This document shows, piece after piece, positions 10,038-19,578 of a stretch of 64,000 bases of DNA. The notes under the pieces were generated by a model that saw only the letters and a list, made by a program, of their open reading frames with translations, did not search any database and was not told the origin of the DNA. This DNA comes from Paenirhizobium selenitireducens ATCC BAA-1503 (GTDB lineage: Bacteria > Pseudomonadota > Alphaproteobacteria > Rhizobiales > Rhizobiaceae), in the NCBI RefSeq assembly GCF_000518785.1, contig NZ_JAEG01000015.1, forward strand, positions 62,001 to 126,000, in the 5' to 3' direction. The position numbers were made by a program, and so were the translations under genes. Position 1 is the first letter of the stretch, and every line of letters starts with the position of its first letter.

Positions 10038-10910
10038 TCACATCCTCCCCTTCTCACGCGGGTCGAGCAGGTCGCGCAAGCCGTCGCCCAGCATGTTGAA
10101 GCCGAAGACGGTGAGCGCGATGGCGAGACCCGGCAGGATGGCGAGCCAGGGCGCGAGGGCGAGATAGGTCTGGGCGTCGGCCAGCATGCGGCCCCAGGTG
10201 GGGGCCGGCGGCGGCATGCCGAGACCGAGGAAGCTCAGGCCCGCTTCTGTCAGGATCGCCAAACCGAGCTGGATCGTCGCCTGGACGATGATCTGGTTGG
10301 AAATGTTCGGCAGCACGTGTTCGAGCGTGATCAGGAACGGCCCCTTGCCGGCGCCGCGGGCGGCGAGCACATAGTCGCGCGACCAGATCTGCTGCGCGGC
10401 ACTGGCCGTCACGCGGGCAAAGACCGGCACCATGAAGACGGCGATGGCGATGATCGCGGTGAACCGGCCCGAGCCCATCAACGCGCCGAGCATCATCGCC
10501 GAGAGGATCGGCGGCACGGCGAAGATCACGTCGTTGGCGCGCATGACGAAGGCTTCGGTCAGTCCTCTTCGGGCAGCAGCGAGTACGCCGAGAGCCGTGC
10601 CGAGCGAGCCGCCGAGGGCGACGGCCGCGGCTGCGGTCGACAGCGAATTCCACGCGCCGACCATCAGCATCGAGGCAATGTCGCGGCCGAACTGGTCGGT
10701 GCCGAGAAGGCCGTAGGCGAGCGGCGGCTTGAGCTTGTGGATGATCTGCATCTTGGCCGGCGGCAGCGGCGTCCAGACGAGCGACAGCAAGGCGATCACC
10801 AGGAGCGTCAGGATGAACGCGCCGCCGATCGCCAGATTGGGCCGGCGCAGGATCAGCCAGGGGCTGCAGGCAGCAGGTTTTGCCGCGGTTTTCTCTGCGG
10901 GCGCGCTCAT
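10038..10910 (-). CDS. Peptide-type ABC transporter permease (DppC/OppC type)
   Basis: 290 residues with an N-terminal membrane segment (about 28-48), then a BPD_transp_1 domain with about five more. LLGTDQFGRDIASML is the classic DppC/OppC motif, and the EAA-like cytoplasmic loop (RGAGKGPFLITLEHVLPN) docks on the ATPases. The start overlaps the DppB-like stop by 4 bases. It forms the inner-membrane channel with DppB for the ligand delivered by the periplasmic binding protein at 12210-13733. Confidence 0.88.
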   Translation of the reverse strand: MSAPAEKTAAKPAACSPWLILRRPNLAIGGAFILTLLVIALLSLVWTPLPPAKMQIIHKLKPPLAYGLLGTDQFGRDIASMLMVGAWNSLSTAAAAVALGGSLGTALGVLAAARRGLTEAFVMRANDVIFAVPPILSAMMLGALMGSGRFTAIIAIAVFMVPVFARVTASAAQQIWSRDYVLAARGAGKGPFLITLEHVLPNISNQIIVQATIQLGLAILTEAGLSFLGLGMPPPAPTWGRMLADAQTYLALAPWLAILPGLAIALTVFGFNMLGDGLRDLLDPREKGRM

Positions 10911-11857
10911 CGGCCACGTCCTCTCAGCCGCGGGTCGAGCACGAGATAGGAGAGGTCGACCAGGAAGTTCATGACGATGACGAGGCCGGCGAAGAACAGT
11001 ACGACGTCCTGCATGACGATCACGTCGCGCTGGGTCAGCGCCTGATAGGCGAGGCGGCCGAGACCCGGCAGGTTGAAGACGTTCTCGATCAGGATCGCGC
11101 CGGCGATCAGGAAGGTGAATTGCAGGCCGAGAATGGTGATGACCGGCACCAGCGCATTGGGGACGGCATGACGCCAGAGTGCGGCCCTTCGCGGCAGGCC
11201 CTTGGCGCGGGCGGTGCGGACGAAATCCTCATGCAGCACTTCGAGCACCGCGGACCGCGTCACCCGCGTCAGCACGCCGGCCTGCGGCAAGGCAAGGGCC
11301 ACCGCCGGCAGGAGCAGGGCATTGAGCCCGGCGATGAGCCCCGCTTCCCAGCCGGGAAAGCCGCCGGCCGGCATCCAGCCGAGCGAGATCGAAAAGCCAA
11401 GGATCAGCAGGAGCGCCACCCAGAAGCCGGGCACGGCGATGAACAGCTGGGAGAGCACGCCGGCGAGATAATCGAAGCTCGAATTGCGTTTTGCCGCCGA
11501 AGCGACGCCGAGCGGGATGGCGATCGCCACCGAGATCAGGATCGCCATCACGGCAAGCGGCAGGGTGACGGCCAGGCGCTCGGCGATCAGCCCGGCCACC
11601 GGCACGCCATAGGTGTAGGAGGTACCGAGATCGCCGGTCGCCAGGCCGCCGAGCCAGAGAAAATAGCGCACCAGCAAGGGCTGATCGAGGCCGAGTTCGT
11701 GGCGAAGGGCCGCCAGCGTGTCGGGACTTGCCGACGTGCCGAGCATGATCGCCGCCGGATCGCCGGGCAGCACATCCATGACGACGAAGATCAGGGCCGA
11801 AACTGCGGCAAGCGTCAGCATGAGGCTGCCGAGCCGTCGGGCGATGAGTGTCAGCAT
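10907..11857 (-). CDS. Peptide-type ABC transporter permease (DppB/OppB type)
   Basis: 316 residues with six predicted membrane segments. The first segment is followed by the family's PGDPAAIMLG and LGLDQPLLVRY motifs, and the EAA loop is RTARAKGLPRRAALWRHAVPN. Its stop overlaps the DppC-like start. It is separated from the binding-protein gene by 352 bases that hold a second large inverted repeat, so the binding protein and membrane genes may be unequally expressed. Confidence 0.88.
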   Translation of the reverse strand: MLTLIARRLGSLMLTLAAVSALIFVVMDVLPGDPAAIMLGTSASPDTLAALRHELGLDQPLLVRYFLWLGGLATGDLGTSYTYGVPVAGLIAERLAVTLPLAVMAILISVAIAIPLGVASAAKRNSSFDYLAGVLSQLFIAVPGFWVALLLILGFSISLGWMPAGGFPGWEAGLIAGLNALLLPAVALALPQAGVLTRVTRSAVLEVLHEDFVRTARAKGLPRRAALWRHAVPNALVPVITILGLQFTFLIAGAILIENVFNLPGLGRLAYQALTQRDVIVMQDVVLFFAGLVIVMNFLVDLSYLVLDPRLRGRGR

Positions 11858-12209
11858 GGGTGTTCCCTCCCGGGCGCGGCGAGGCTTGGGCGTGCATGCT
11901 GGGCGGCATGAGCCGGGACACCCCCCTCTGCCCTGCCGGGCATCTCCCCCTCAAGGGGGGAGATCACCCGTGGCTGCCAATATGCGTACTCATGAGCGCC
12001 GGAAGACGTGGCTGCGCGATCATTCCAGCGTGCGGATACGATGCCCCGGTTGTCGACGCTGGCGGTGTGGCGCGTGGGGCAGCCGCCGCTTAGCGAAGGC
12101 GAGCCGCGGTCGATCTCCCCCCTTGAGGGGGAGATGCCCGGCAGGGCAGAGGGGGGTGTCATGCACATCACCTATTCGTGAGGAACCGAAGATCAGCGAA
12201 CGCCGTCCC
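11858..12209. other. Gene-free gap between binding protein and permease genes
   Basis: Holds palindrome family 1, copy 2, and no supported gene. In ABC operons a stable hairpin after the binding-protein gene often protects that part of the mRNA; the position fits such a role (inference). Confidence 0.75.
11918..12159. repeat. Perfect 48-base inverted repeat pair (palindrome family 1, copy 2)
   Basis: Arms at 11918-11965 and 12112-12159 are exact reverse complements over 48 bases, with a 146-base spacer. The arm sequence is the same as in the copy at 8809-9022, but the spacers are unrelated. The arms are therefore the conserved units. Confidence 0.9.
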
Positions 12210-13733
12210 TCACTCCTCCCAATAGACCTCGGTCAGCACGTTGGACGGGATCGGTTCGTTTTCCCACAGGCCCTTCAGTTTCTTGTCCCAGATGCCGAGC
12301 TTGGGCATGACGAACAGGAACAGCGCCGGCACGTCCTCGGCGAGAATTTTCTGCGCCTCGCCGTAGAGTCTGTCCTGCTCGGCCGTGTCGGCCGTCGCCT
12401 CGATCTTCTTCAGGATGTCGTTGAAGGCCGGGTTCTTATAGCCGAAATAATAGGGGTCGCGGGCATAGATGTCGATGTCCATCGGCTCGGCATGGGCGAC
12501 GATGGTCATGTCGAAGTCGCGGCCCTTGAACACGTCCTGCACCCATTTGGCCGGGAATTCGGTCGGCTCGATGTTCATCGTCACGCCGATCTCGGCAAAC
12601 AGCGCCTGCATCACCTGGGCGGAGCGCGGCGCATAGGCCATCTGCGGCGTCTTGATGGTGAAGGTGAAGCCGTCCGGATAGCCGGCCTCGGCGAGAAGCG
12701 CCTTAGCCCTTTCCGGGTCGTAGGGGTAGGTACCGGTCAGGTCGACATAGCCGCGGTCGTTCGGCGTGTAATGGCTGCCGATCGGCGTGCCGTAGCCCGA
12801 CCATGCGCCGTCGACGATCACCGCGCGATCGAGCGCCATCATCAGCGCCTGGCGCACGCGCTTGTCGTTGAACGGCTTGCGCTCGTTGTTCATGCCGGCC
12901 ACGACCTTCAGCTCGGTATTGCCGATCACGGTCGTCAGCTTCGCGTCGTCCTTGAAGCTCTCCACCAGTTCCGGCGCGCCGAATTCCGGGAAGGCGTCGA
13001 TATCGCCGGATTTGAGCGCCGCGGCCTGGGCCTGCGGGTCGGCGATGAAGCGGAAGGTGACCTTGTCCAGCTTCACCTTGACGTCTTCGTTCCAGTAGTC
13101 GGGATTGGCGGCAAGCTCCACCTTGTCGCCCTTGGCCCAGCTGACGAACTTGAAGGGGCCGGTACCGATCGGCGCGGTCTTGGCCTCAGTCGCGCTCTTC
13201 GTTCCGACGATGACCGAGGACGGCCAGCCGAGCCAGTAGAGCAGGCTGCCGGCCGGCTCCTTCAGCTTCAGCACCAGCGTTGCCGCATCCGGCGCCTCGA
13301 TCGTGTCGATGGCGGCGAAGAAGCGCTTCTGCGGATTGACGCTGTCGGCCCCGCGGGCGCGCTCGAGAGAGGCCTTGGCGACCGAGGAATCGAAGACCTC
13401 GCCGTCATGGAATTTCACGCCGTCCTCGAGCTTGAAGGTATAGGTCAGCCCGTCCCCGGAAATCGCCCAGCTTTTCGCCAGCTGCGGCTGGATCTTGCCG
13501 TCACGGTCGATCGTCACCAGACCCTCGAAGACGTTCTGCCAGGTGACCTGGCCGATGGCCACGGGTGCGGCAATCGTCGGGTCGAGCCCGGTCGGCTCGA
13601 TGGTCATGCCGAGCGTCAGGTCCTTCTGGGCGGCCACAGCCGGGCTGGAGAGGATGACGGCCACGGTGGCGGCCAGGCTGAAGGCGAGGCTGCGAAGAGC
13701 CCTGGGCTTGGCGGCAGGCAAAGCATCGGTCAT
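12210..13733 (-). CDS. Periplasmic substrate-binding protein, peptide/nickel ABC family (SBP_bac_5)
   Basis: 507 residues. The N-terminal signal peptide has a basic stretch (KPRALR), a hydrophobic core and a likely cleavage after AVAA at about residue 35. The mature part has the SBP_bac_5 hallmarks: LDPTIAAPVAIGQVTWQNVF near the start, a YTFKLEDGVKFHDGEVF motif, GTGPFKFVSW and RVRQALMMALDR. It captures the ligand for the DppBCDF-like genes downstream. The ATG at 13733 follows CAGGGGAA; the longer ORF adds 20 residues without a better ribosome site. Peptides, glycosides and opines are all possible ligands; the operon's amidase suggests an amide-bearing compound (inference). Confidence 0.88.
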   Translation of the reverse strand: MTDALPAAKPRALRSLAFSLAATVAVILSSPAVAAQKDLTLGMTIEPTGLDPTIAAPVAIGQVTWQNVFEGLVTIDRDGKIQPQLAKSWAISGDGLTYTFKLEDGVKFHDGEVFDSSVAKASLERARGADSVNPQKRFFAAIDTIEAPDAATLVLKLKEPAGSLLYWLGWPSSVIVGTKSATEAKTAPIGTGPFKFVSWAKGDKVELAANPDYWNEDVKVKLDKVTFRFIADPQAQAAALKSGDIDAFPEFGAPELVESFKDDAKLTTVIGNTELKVVAGMNNERKPFNDKRVRQALMMALDRAVIVDGAWSGYGTPIGSHYTPNDRGYVDLTGTYPYDPERAKALLAEAGYPDGFTFTIKTPQMAYAPRSAQVMQALFAEIGVTMNIEPTEFPAKWVQDVFKGRDFDMTIVAHAEPMDIDIYARDPYYFGYKNPAFNDILKKIEATADTAEQDRLYGEAQKILAEDVPALFLFVMPKLGIWDKKLKGLWENEPIPSNVLTEVYWEE

Positions 13734-13860
13734 GAAATTCCCCTGTTCCTGGCGCTCTTTCCGTTCCGGCATGTTAGCCATGGCGCACTGCAAAAAATAC
13801 TGGCATCTCGCCGGCGCTCACACAATGCGGTTTTTTGTGTTCTCGGTGCATCGAAAATCG

Positions 13861-14781
13861 CTACACTCCCTTGCCCGGCAGTTTCGGCATGGCATCGCGC
13901 ATGAAACGGTCGATGGCATCGAGCAGCTTGGCCGCGGCAAAGGACAATTGCCGGTCGGCGGCGACACAGAGGTCGATCGGCGTGCGGATGCCGCGGCCCC
14001 CGGCAATCGGGATCGCCACCAGCTGGCCGGCCCGGCATTCGCGCAGCACGGTCAGCGCCGGCAGCAGCGTGACGGCCGCACCCCGCAGCACGAGTTCCTT
14101 CTGCATTTCCAGCGAACTGGTGACGAAGACCGGATCGAGGGTCAGGCCGGCCTGCTTGAACAGCGCATCGAAGGCAAGCCGCGCGCCGAAGGACTGGTCG
14201 GGAACGGCGAGCGGATATCGGGCAAGCGCGCTCACGCTCAGTTCCGAATGGGCGGCCGCCGGGTGATCGGCGGCGGCGATGACGTCGTAGACGATCTCCG
14301 AGCGCAACCGAACCTTGGTGCCGGGCTCCGGCTTGGAGAACAGGGTGACGGCGATATCGGCCTCGGCATTGGCGACGGCCTCGACGGCGGCGCGGGCCGA
14401 GGCGATTGTGACGGAAAAGCGGATGTTCGGGAACTTGAGGCTGAAATCGGCGAGTGCCGGCGCCAAGAGGTTGGCGACGGTCGCGCCGCTGGCGAAGATG
14501 GCGACTTGACCGCGCTTCAACCCTTCGAGATCGTCGATCAACTGGCGTACATGGTCGAGTTCCCGCAGCGTCTTGCCGGCACGGGCGGCGAGCAGCTCGC
14601 CGGCCGAGGTCAGCCGCACGCCCCGGCTGGAGCGTTCAACGAGGGCCGTGCCGAAATAATGCTCGAGCTGGTCGATCTGGCGGGCAAGGGCGGTCGGCTG
14701 GATGTTGAGCTTGTCGGCCGCTGCGCGGATCGAGCGGGCGCGCACCAATTCGTCGAAATAGATCAGCGCCCGGATCTGCAT
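13861..14781 (-). CDS. LysR-family transcriptional regulator
   Basis: 306 residues from the ATG at 14781. The N-terminal winged helix (about 1-60) contains IRAAADKLNIQPTALARQID, followed by the conserved LFGTAL-like segment (HYFGTALVERSSRGVRLTSAG) and a LysR_substrate effector domain (about 90-300). It lies upstream of the peptide-type ABC operon on the same strand with a 127-base gap, so it probably controls that operon. A longer GTG form (14817) adds 12 residues. The effector is unknown. Confidence 0.85.
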   Translation of the reverse strand: MQIRALIYFDELVRARSIRAAADKLNIQPTALARQIDQLEHYFGTALVERSSRGVRLTSAGELLAARAGKTLRELDHVRQLIDDLEGLKRGQVAIFASGATVANLLAPALADFSLKFPNIRFSVTIASARAAVEAVANAEADIAVTLFSKPEPGTKVRLRSEIVYDVIAAADHPAAAHSELSVSALARYPLAVPDQSFGARLAFDALFKQAGLTLDPVFVTSSLEMQKELVLRGAAVTLLPALTVLRECRAGQLVAIPIAGGRGIRTPIDLCVAADRQLSFAAAKLLDAIDRFMRDAMPKLPGKGV

Positions 14782-14925
14782 GTAAGCTCTTGCCGCCTTC
14801 GCCTTTTCGGGCGGCACCTGCGCCGCCTGCTGAAACCGTAGGCGGGGCGGGGAGCCGAGGCAAGCCCGCCCAGGCTTTCTCCCCTTCGGTTGACGGCGAA
14901 CTGCTTCGCCCTTGACGGTCAGGCA

Positions 14926-15222
14926 TCAGGCGACGGCCGTGCGTGTCGCAGCCGGGTCTGCGCCTTCGGAATTTTCCCCGGCCAGCATGCCGGCCTGTCG
15001 GGCCGCGGCGATGAAGGCCTTGCGGGCGACGTCCGCCGCCTGGTCGGTTTCGATCGCCAGCCGGCACCAGCGCCGGGCGCGGTCATAGGCGACGCCGTGC
15101 CGGGTCGGCCATTCCTCTTCGAGGAAGTAGAGGGCGTCGAAGGCTTCGCGGAAGGTTCTGTTGAGGCCGGACTGCAGTCTGATCTCGACCGGATCGGGCC
15201 AGGTGGGATGGCTGTCGTTCAT
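14926..15222 (-). CDS. DUF982 family small protein
   Basis: 98 residues matching the DUF982 pattern: DPVEIRLQSGLNRTFREAFDALYFLEEEWP, then AYDRARRWCRLAIE and ARKAFIAAARQAGML. DUF982 proteins are small, often multi-copy proteins found largely in rhizobia; no function is established. The ATG at 15222 is chosen because GGAG lies 6 bases upstream. No operon partner is obvious: the LysR gene downstream begins 144 bases away and the kinase upstream ends 119 bases away. Confidence 0.8.
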   Translation of the reverse strand: MNDSHPTWPDPVEIRLQSGLNRTFREAFDALYFLEEEWPTRHGVAYDRARRWCRLAIETDQAADVARKAFIAAARQAGMLAGENSEGADPAATRTAVA

Positions 15223-15341
15223 GGCATACTCCATTGCGCCGAACCGAACACCCGGGCGAGGCAAAAGTTCCGCGCCGGTTCGCTGGCCATTTCAATTGAT
15301 TGTGATGGCCGGGCGGCAGGTTGGCGCTGTGGTCCGGGCCG

Positions 15342-16217
15342 CTAGTCTGCGAGATCCTCGGGTTCTTCGGACCAGTCCGGTCTCGACGCTGCGTCGCGCG
15401 CTGCCAGCCACGCCGTCGTCGCTTCGCTGGCCCATTCCGCCGCCTGCATCAGGCTCTCGCCGCCGATCAGCGCATGAAGCAGGGCGGCGCTGAAGCTGTC
15501 GCCGGCGCCGGTGGTGTCGCTGGTCGAAACGGGGTGGGCGACACGCACATCTCGGCGGTCCCTGCCATCATAAACGGTGGTCTCGCGCGGCCCGTCGGTC
15601 AGGGCGAGATGCCGGAGGCGGTCGCCGCAGATTGTGAGGGCCGTCTGCCAGATTTCTTCCAGGCTGCGACCCGGAAAGTCGGCCTTCGAGCCGACCATGA
15701 TATCGGCCGGGCGAGAGGTCGGCGTACCCAGGGGAAACTGCGAGACCACCAGAGGCGCGAAAGCCAGCGAGCGGACGATGTTGTCGCAGAGACGGGCGCC
15801 GTTGACGTAGAAGGCCTTGCCCTCGATCGGGTCGGGTACGGAAAAGCTGCGGCTGATGCGTTTCTCACCCGACAGGATCGTCCGTTCGCCATTGGGTTCG
15901 AGCAGGATGTCGGCACAGTCCGTCTCGCCGTTCAATGCGCCGACATGCGAGAGGTCGTAGTGCCGGGCGCTCAGCACGTCGAAGGCCCAGCGTCCGTGGC
16001 GGTCATTGCACAGCGTCGACACCAATCGCACCGGGCGGCCTAGATCCATCAGCCGGCGCGCGGTGTAATAGCCGCCGCCGCCGAGCCGGATCCGGCGTTC
16101 CGACCAGGTGATCCGCGCACCGGAGCGCAGCGGCGCCTTCAGTCGCCAGATGCGGTCGTGGTTGATGTGGCCGATGACGACGACGGAGGATGCGGTGGCT
16201 GTGGGCAGATCGGGCAT
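15342..16217 (-). CDS. PfkB-family carbohydrate kinase
   Basis: 291 residues of ribokinase/PfkB fold. The substrate-side glycine motif [17 protein letters not shown] (about 44-60) and the ATP/catalytic motif [17 protein letters not shown] (about 234-250, base Asp240) are both intact. It phosphorylates a sugar or nucleoside not identifiable here. It is transcribed divergently from the thuA-like gene across a 217-base region, so the two may share control. It is shorter than IolC and lacks DUF2090. Confidence 0.85.
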   Translation of the reverse strand: MPDLPTATASSVVVIGHINHDRIWRLKAPLRSGARITWSERRIRLGGGGYYTARRLMDLGRPVRLVSTLCNDRHGRWAFDVLSARHYDLSHVGALNGETDCADILLEPNGERTILSGEKRISRSFSVPDPIEGKAFYVNGARLCDNIVRSLAFAPLVVSQFPLGTPTSRPADIMVGSKADFPGRSLEEIWQTALTICGDRLRHLALTDGPRETTVYDGRDRRDVRVAHPVSTSDTTGAGDSFSAALLHALIGGESLMQAAEWASEATTAWLAARDAASRPDWSEEPEDLAD

Positions 16218-16434
16218 GCCTTGCGGTCGCCTTTTTGATGGGGTCAGGATGCGAAACGTTCAGTCGCCGGTCAGGAACATGCCCTTGCGGCAGAATGGCG
16301 GCAAGGCCCCGCTCCATCAAGAGTGTCCGGCAGGTTGTCCCGCATCCATCATGCTTCTTGCGGAACCGGGCAAGGTCCGATTTCATTTCGACGGGGAGCA
16401 CCTTCGCTCACGTTACAGCAACAGGAGAACAAGC

Positions 16435-17220
16435 ATGGCGATCAGAGCGGTTGTCTGGGGCGAGAACGTCCACGAGCAGACCAATGACGTGGTCCGGGGC
16501 ATCTATCCGGACGGAATGCACTCCACCATCGCCGCGGCGCTCAATACGCAGGAAGGCATCGAGGCGACGACCGCGACCTTGCAGGAGCCGGAACACGGGC
16601 TGAGCGTCGAGCGCCTGGCTGCGACCGACGTGCTGGTGTGGTGGGGCCACAAGGACCATGGTGCTGTGTCCGACGAGGTGGTCGAGCGCGTGGCGCGGCG
16701 CGTCTGGGAAGGCATGGGGCTCATCGTTCTGCATTCCGGCCATTTCTCCAAGCCGTTCAAGCGGCTGATGGGCACGCCCTGCGCGCTGAAATGGCGCGAG
16801 GCGGGCGAGCGCGAGCGTATCTGGACGGTCAGCCCGGGCCATCCGATCGCCGAGGGCATCCCGGAAAACTTCGTTCTGGAAAATGAGGAAATGTACGGCG
16901 AGTTCTTCTCCGTGCCCGAACCGCTGGAGACGGTGTTCATCTCCTGGTTCGCCGGCGGCGAGGTCTTCCGTTCCGGGCTCACCTGGCGGCGCGGTGCGGG
17001 CAACATCTTCTATTTCCGCCCCGGCCACGAAACCTATCCGACCTATCATGACGCCACCGTGCAGAAGGTCATCCGCAATGCAGTGAAATGGGCCCATAGT
17101 CCGCGGCCGGCCTATGTCGGCGTGCATGACGCCCCGAACGTGCCCGTCGACCAGGCGCTCGAGCCGATCACCGAGCGGGGTCCGAAACTGCATCAGGCGG
17201 GTGACGAGGGCTACAAATGA
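16435..17220 (+). CDS. thuA: ThuA-domain protein (trehalose-utilization family)
   Basis: 261 residues with a glutamine-amidotransferase-like ThuA fold: [10 protein letters not shown] at the N-terminus, [39 protein letters not shown] and [16 protein letters not shown]. In Sinorhizobium ThuA takes part with ThuB in converting trehalose-type disaccharides to 3-keto derivatives. Here the thuEFGK transporter genes are absent, so the sugar is uncertain. The start follows AGGAGAACAAGC. The stop overlaps the next start by 4 bases (ATGA), indicating coupled translation with the dehydrogenase. Confidence 0.82.
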   Translation: MAIRAVVWGENVHEQTNDVVRGIYPDGMHSTIAAALNTQEGIEATTATLQEPEHGLSVERLAATDVLVWWGHKDHGAVSDEVVERVARRVWEGMGLIVLHSGHFSKPFKRLMGTPCALKWREAGERERIWTVSPGHPIAEGIPENFVLENEEMYGEFFSVPEPLETVFISWFAGGEVFRSGLTWRRGAGNIFYFRPGHETYPTYHDATVQKVIRNAVKWAHSPRPAYVGVHDAPNVPVDQALEPITERGPKLHQAGDEGYK

Positions 17221-18272
17221 TGACCCCGATCCGTCTCCTGGTGCTGGGCACCGGCGGCATGGCCAATACCCATGCGATGAACTTCGCCACGATTGCGGAC
17301 GTGCAACTGGTGGCGGCGGTCGATGTCGACCTTGCCAAGGTCCGTGCCTTTGCCGCCCGCCACGACATCCCCAACACCTTCACCTCGCTCGACGAGGCGA
17401 TTGCCTGGGGGCAGTTCGATGCCGTGACCAATGTCACGCCCGACCGCATCCACCATGCGACGACGCTTGCGCTGCTCGCCGCCGGCAAGCATGTGATGTG
17501 CGAGAAGCCGCTCGCCGAAACCTATGCCAAGGCCGACGAGATGGCGACGGCGGCCGAAGCGTCCGGCCTCGTCAACATGGTCAACCTCACCTACCGCAAC
17601 GTCGCGCAGGTGCAGAAGGCGCGGCAGATGGTGGTCGACGGCGAGATCGGCCGGGTCCGCCACATCGAGGCCTCCTACCTGCAGAGCTGGCTGGTGTCCA
17701 AGGCCTGGGGCGACTGGACGACCGAGAGCCAGTGGTTGTGGCGCCTGTCCACCAAGCACGGCTCGAACGGCGTGCTCGGCGACGTCGGCATCCACATCCT
17801 CGACTTTGCCGGCTTCGGCGCGGCGACCGAGATCGACCATGTCTTCGCCCGGCTCAAGACCTTCGACAAGGCGCCGGGCAACCGCATCGGGGAATATGAT
17901 CTCGATGCCAATGACAGCTTCACCATGACTGCCGAATTCACCAATGGCGCGATGGGTGTCATCCATGCGAGCCGCTGGGCTACCGGGCATCTGAACGAGC
18001 TCAGGCTCCGGGTGCATGGCGACAAGGGCGCGCTCGAGGTCATCCACCGGCCCGACGCCTCGCAACTGCGCGCCTGCCTCAAGGAGGATGTGGAAAACGC
18101 GGTGTGGAAGGACATCGAGGTCGATCCGGTCGAGACCAACTACCAGAAGTTCATCGCGGCGATCCGCGGCGGCCACATGCAGGAGCCGAGCTTCCGGCAC
18201 GCCGCCAACCTGCAGAAGATCCTCGATCTGGCGCTGGTGACAGAGATCGAGCGGCGGGAACTCGCGGTCTAA
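17217..18272 (+). CDS. thuB: Gfo/Idh/MocA-family oxidoreductase, ThuB-like
   Basis: 351 residues. The NAD(P)-binding GTGGMA is at 11-16, the conserved CEKP at about 95-98 supplies the catalytic-site lysine, and the C-terminal GFO_IDH_MocA_C domain includes [13 protein letters not shown], where the Asp and His fit the active site. Coupling to thuA makes ThuB, a 3-keto-sugar dehydrogenase, the best guess. The symbol is tentative because many MocA relatives are alike. A 9-base perfect hairpin (18281-18308) follows the stop and may end the transcript. Confidence 0.78.
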   Translation: MMTPIRLLVLGTGGMANTHAMNFATIADVQLVAAVDVDLAKVRAFAARHDIPNTFTSLDEAIAWGQFDAVTNVTPDRIHHATTLALLAAGKHVMCEKPLAETYAKADEMATAAEASGLVNMVNLTYRNVAQVQKARQMVVDGEIGRVRHIEASYLQSWLVSKAWGDWTTESQWLWRLSTKHGSNGVLGDVGIHILDFAGFGAATEIDHVFARLKTFDKAPGNRIGEYDLDANDSFTMTAEFTNGAMGVIHASRWATGHLNELRLRVHGDKGALEVIHRPDASQLRACLKEDVENAVWKDIEVDPVETNYQKFIAAIRGGHMQEPSFRHAANLQKILDLALVTEIERRELAV

Positions 18273-18280
18273 CTTGCTTG

Positions 18281-18308
18281 CCCCTTCTCACTGTCGGGGG
18301 AGAAGGGG
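18281..18308. terminator. Hairpin after thuB-like gene, degenerate palindrome family 2
   Basis: CCCCTTCTC (18281-18289) pairs with GAGAAGGGG (18300-18308) across a 10-base loop. The following bases (GCCCCGGATGAAG) resemble the tail of the palindromes at 46548-46683 and 54665-54784. No U-run follows, so termination is only possible, not clear. Confidence 0.5.
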
Positions 18309-18359
18309 ACGCAGCCCCGGATGAAGCGGAGGCGAAACTTCAGAGGATGACCCGAAGCC

Positions 18360-19355
18360 TCAGTAGGCGACCTTGACTGCCGCCTTCTGTTCCACGGACT
18401 TGATCGCCGCGTCGGCCAGCGCCAGCGCGATCAGGCCGTCCTCGGCCGAAGGCGAAAGCGGCGTGCCCTTTTCCAGGCTGTCGATGAAGGCCGAGATCTC
18501 GGCGGCATAGGCCGCGGTGTAGCGGGTCATGAAGAAATCGTGCAGCGGCGGGCGGGTATAGCCGTCCTTGGTGGCGATCTCGATCGACACCGGCCGCTGG
18601 TTTTCCGCCGACACGGCGCCCAGCGAGCCATGCACCTCGATGCGCTGGTCATAACCATAGGAGGCGCGGCGCGAGTTGGAGATCATTGCCTGGCGACCGC
18701 TCTTGGTCGTCAGGATCAGGCTCGCCGAGTCATAGTCGCCGAGCTGGCCGATCTTGGGATCGACCAGAACCGAAGCCGAGGCCATCACCGTGTCGATCTC
18801 CTCGCCGAGCAGGTAGCGGGCCATGTCGAAGTCGTGGATCGTCATGTCGCGGAAGATGCCGCCGGACACCTTGATATAGTCCGCCGGCGGGGCACCCGGA
18901 TCGCGGCTGGTGATCGTCACCATCTCGACCTTGCCGATGGAGCCCTTGTCGATCTCCTTGCGCACCGCCTGGAAATGCGGGTCGAAGCGGCGGTTGAAGC
19001 CGAGCATGACCTTGCCGCCGACCTTGCGCACCGTTTCAAGGCAGGCGCGGGCGCGGTTGACATCGAGGTCGATCGGCTTCTCGCAGAAGATCGCCTTGCC
19101 GGCTTTGGCGAAACGCTCGATCAGGTCGGCATGGGTGTTGGTCGGCGTGCAGATGATGACGGCGTCGATGTCATTGTCGGCCTCGATTTCGTCGATCGTC
19201 TTTACCGCCGCACCGGAAGCCGCGGCGATCGCGTTCGCCGCCTCGGGGAAGGCGTCGGCGACGGCGACCAGTCTCGCCCGCTTGTCTTCGGCGATGGCGC
19301 GTGCGTGTACCTTGCCGATCCGCCCGGCGCCCAGAAGGGCCAGTTTCGTTACCAT
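18360..19355 (-). CDS. idhA: myo-Inositol 2-dehydrogenase
   Basis: 331 residues, the usual length of IdhA/IolG. Rossmann motif GAGRIG at 9-14, CEKP with Lys93, and the TIHDFD block with Asp170 and His174 correspond to the Lys-Asp-His set known in IolG (Lys97, Asp172, His176 in B. subtilis). It oxidises myo-inositol to scyllo-inosose with NAD+, the first step of the pathway completed by iolE, iolD, iolB and iolC next door. The ATG at 19355 follows GGGAGGAG. It diverges from iolR over a 223-base region holding candidate IolR operators. Confidence 0.92.
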   Translation of the reverse strand: MVTKLALLGAGRIGKVHARAIAEDKRARLVAVADAFPEAANAIAAASGAAVKTIDEIEADNDIDAVIICTPTNTHADLIERFAKAGKAIFCEKPIDLDVNRARACLETVRKVGGKVMLGFNRRFDPHFQAVRKEIDKGSIGKVEMVTITSRDPGAPPADYIKVSGGIFRDMTIHDFDMARYLLGEEIDTVMASASVLVDPKIGQLGDYDSASLILTTKSGRQAMISNSRRASYGYDQRIEVHGSLGAVSAENQRPVSIEIATKDGYTRPPLHDFFMTRYTAAYAAEISAFIDSLEKGTPLSPSAEDGLIALALADAAIKSVEQKAAVKVAY

Positions 19356-19493
19356 GGTTTTCTCCTCCCTTGGTCGCCTTGCCGAACCGGCCTCAAGCGC
19401 CCTAGACACATGTTCTGGCATTCCACCGCGCCCGGTCGTCGCTCTTCGCCGAGAAACGTAAAATACGAGCGGGGTCTGCCTCCCGAATGGACG

Positions 19494-19524
19494 TTCCAAA
19501 TCTCCATTTGGAATATACATTCCA
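19494..19524. promoter_or_regulatory. Overlapping palindromes, candidate IolR operator between idhA and iolR
   Basis: TGGAATATACATTCCA (19509-19524) fits GGAA-N6-TTCC, the motif described for IolR in Sinorhizobium meliloti. It overlaps a second perfect palindrome, TTCCAAAT-CTCC-ATTTGGAA (19494-19513). Both lie in the AT-rich centre of the divergent idhA/iolR promoter region, where a repressor could block both directions. Confidence 0.7.
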
Positions 19525-19578
19525 TTTTGCTAGATTGCGATATCGTTTGTGTCAAGCGGCATTGCGGAAAGGACAGTC

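Noticed and set aside
8809-12159. Repeat pair regarded as a miniature transposon with terminal inverted repeats
   Set aside because: No target-site duplications are visible at either copy and the interiors are unrelated, so the arms are better read as independent extragenic palindromes.
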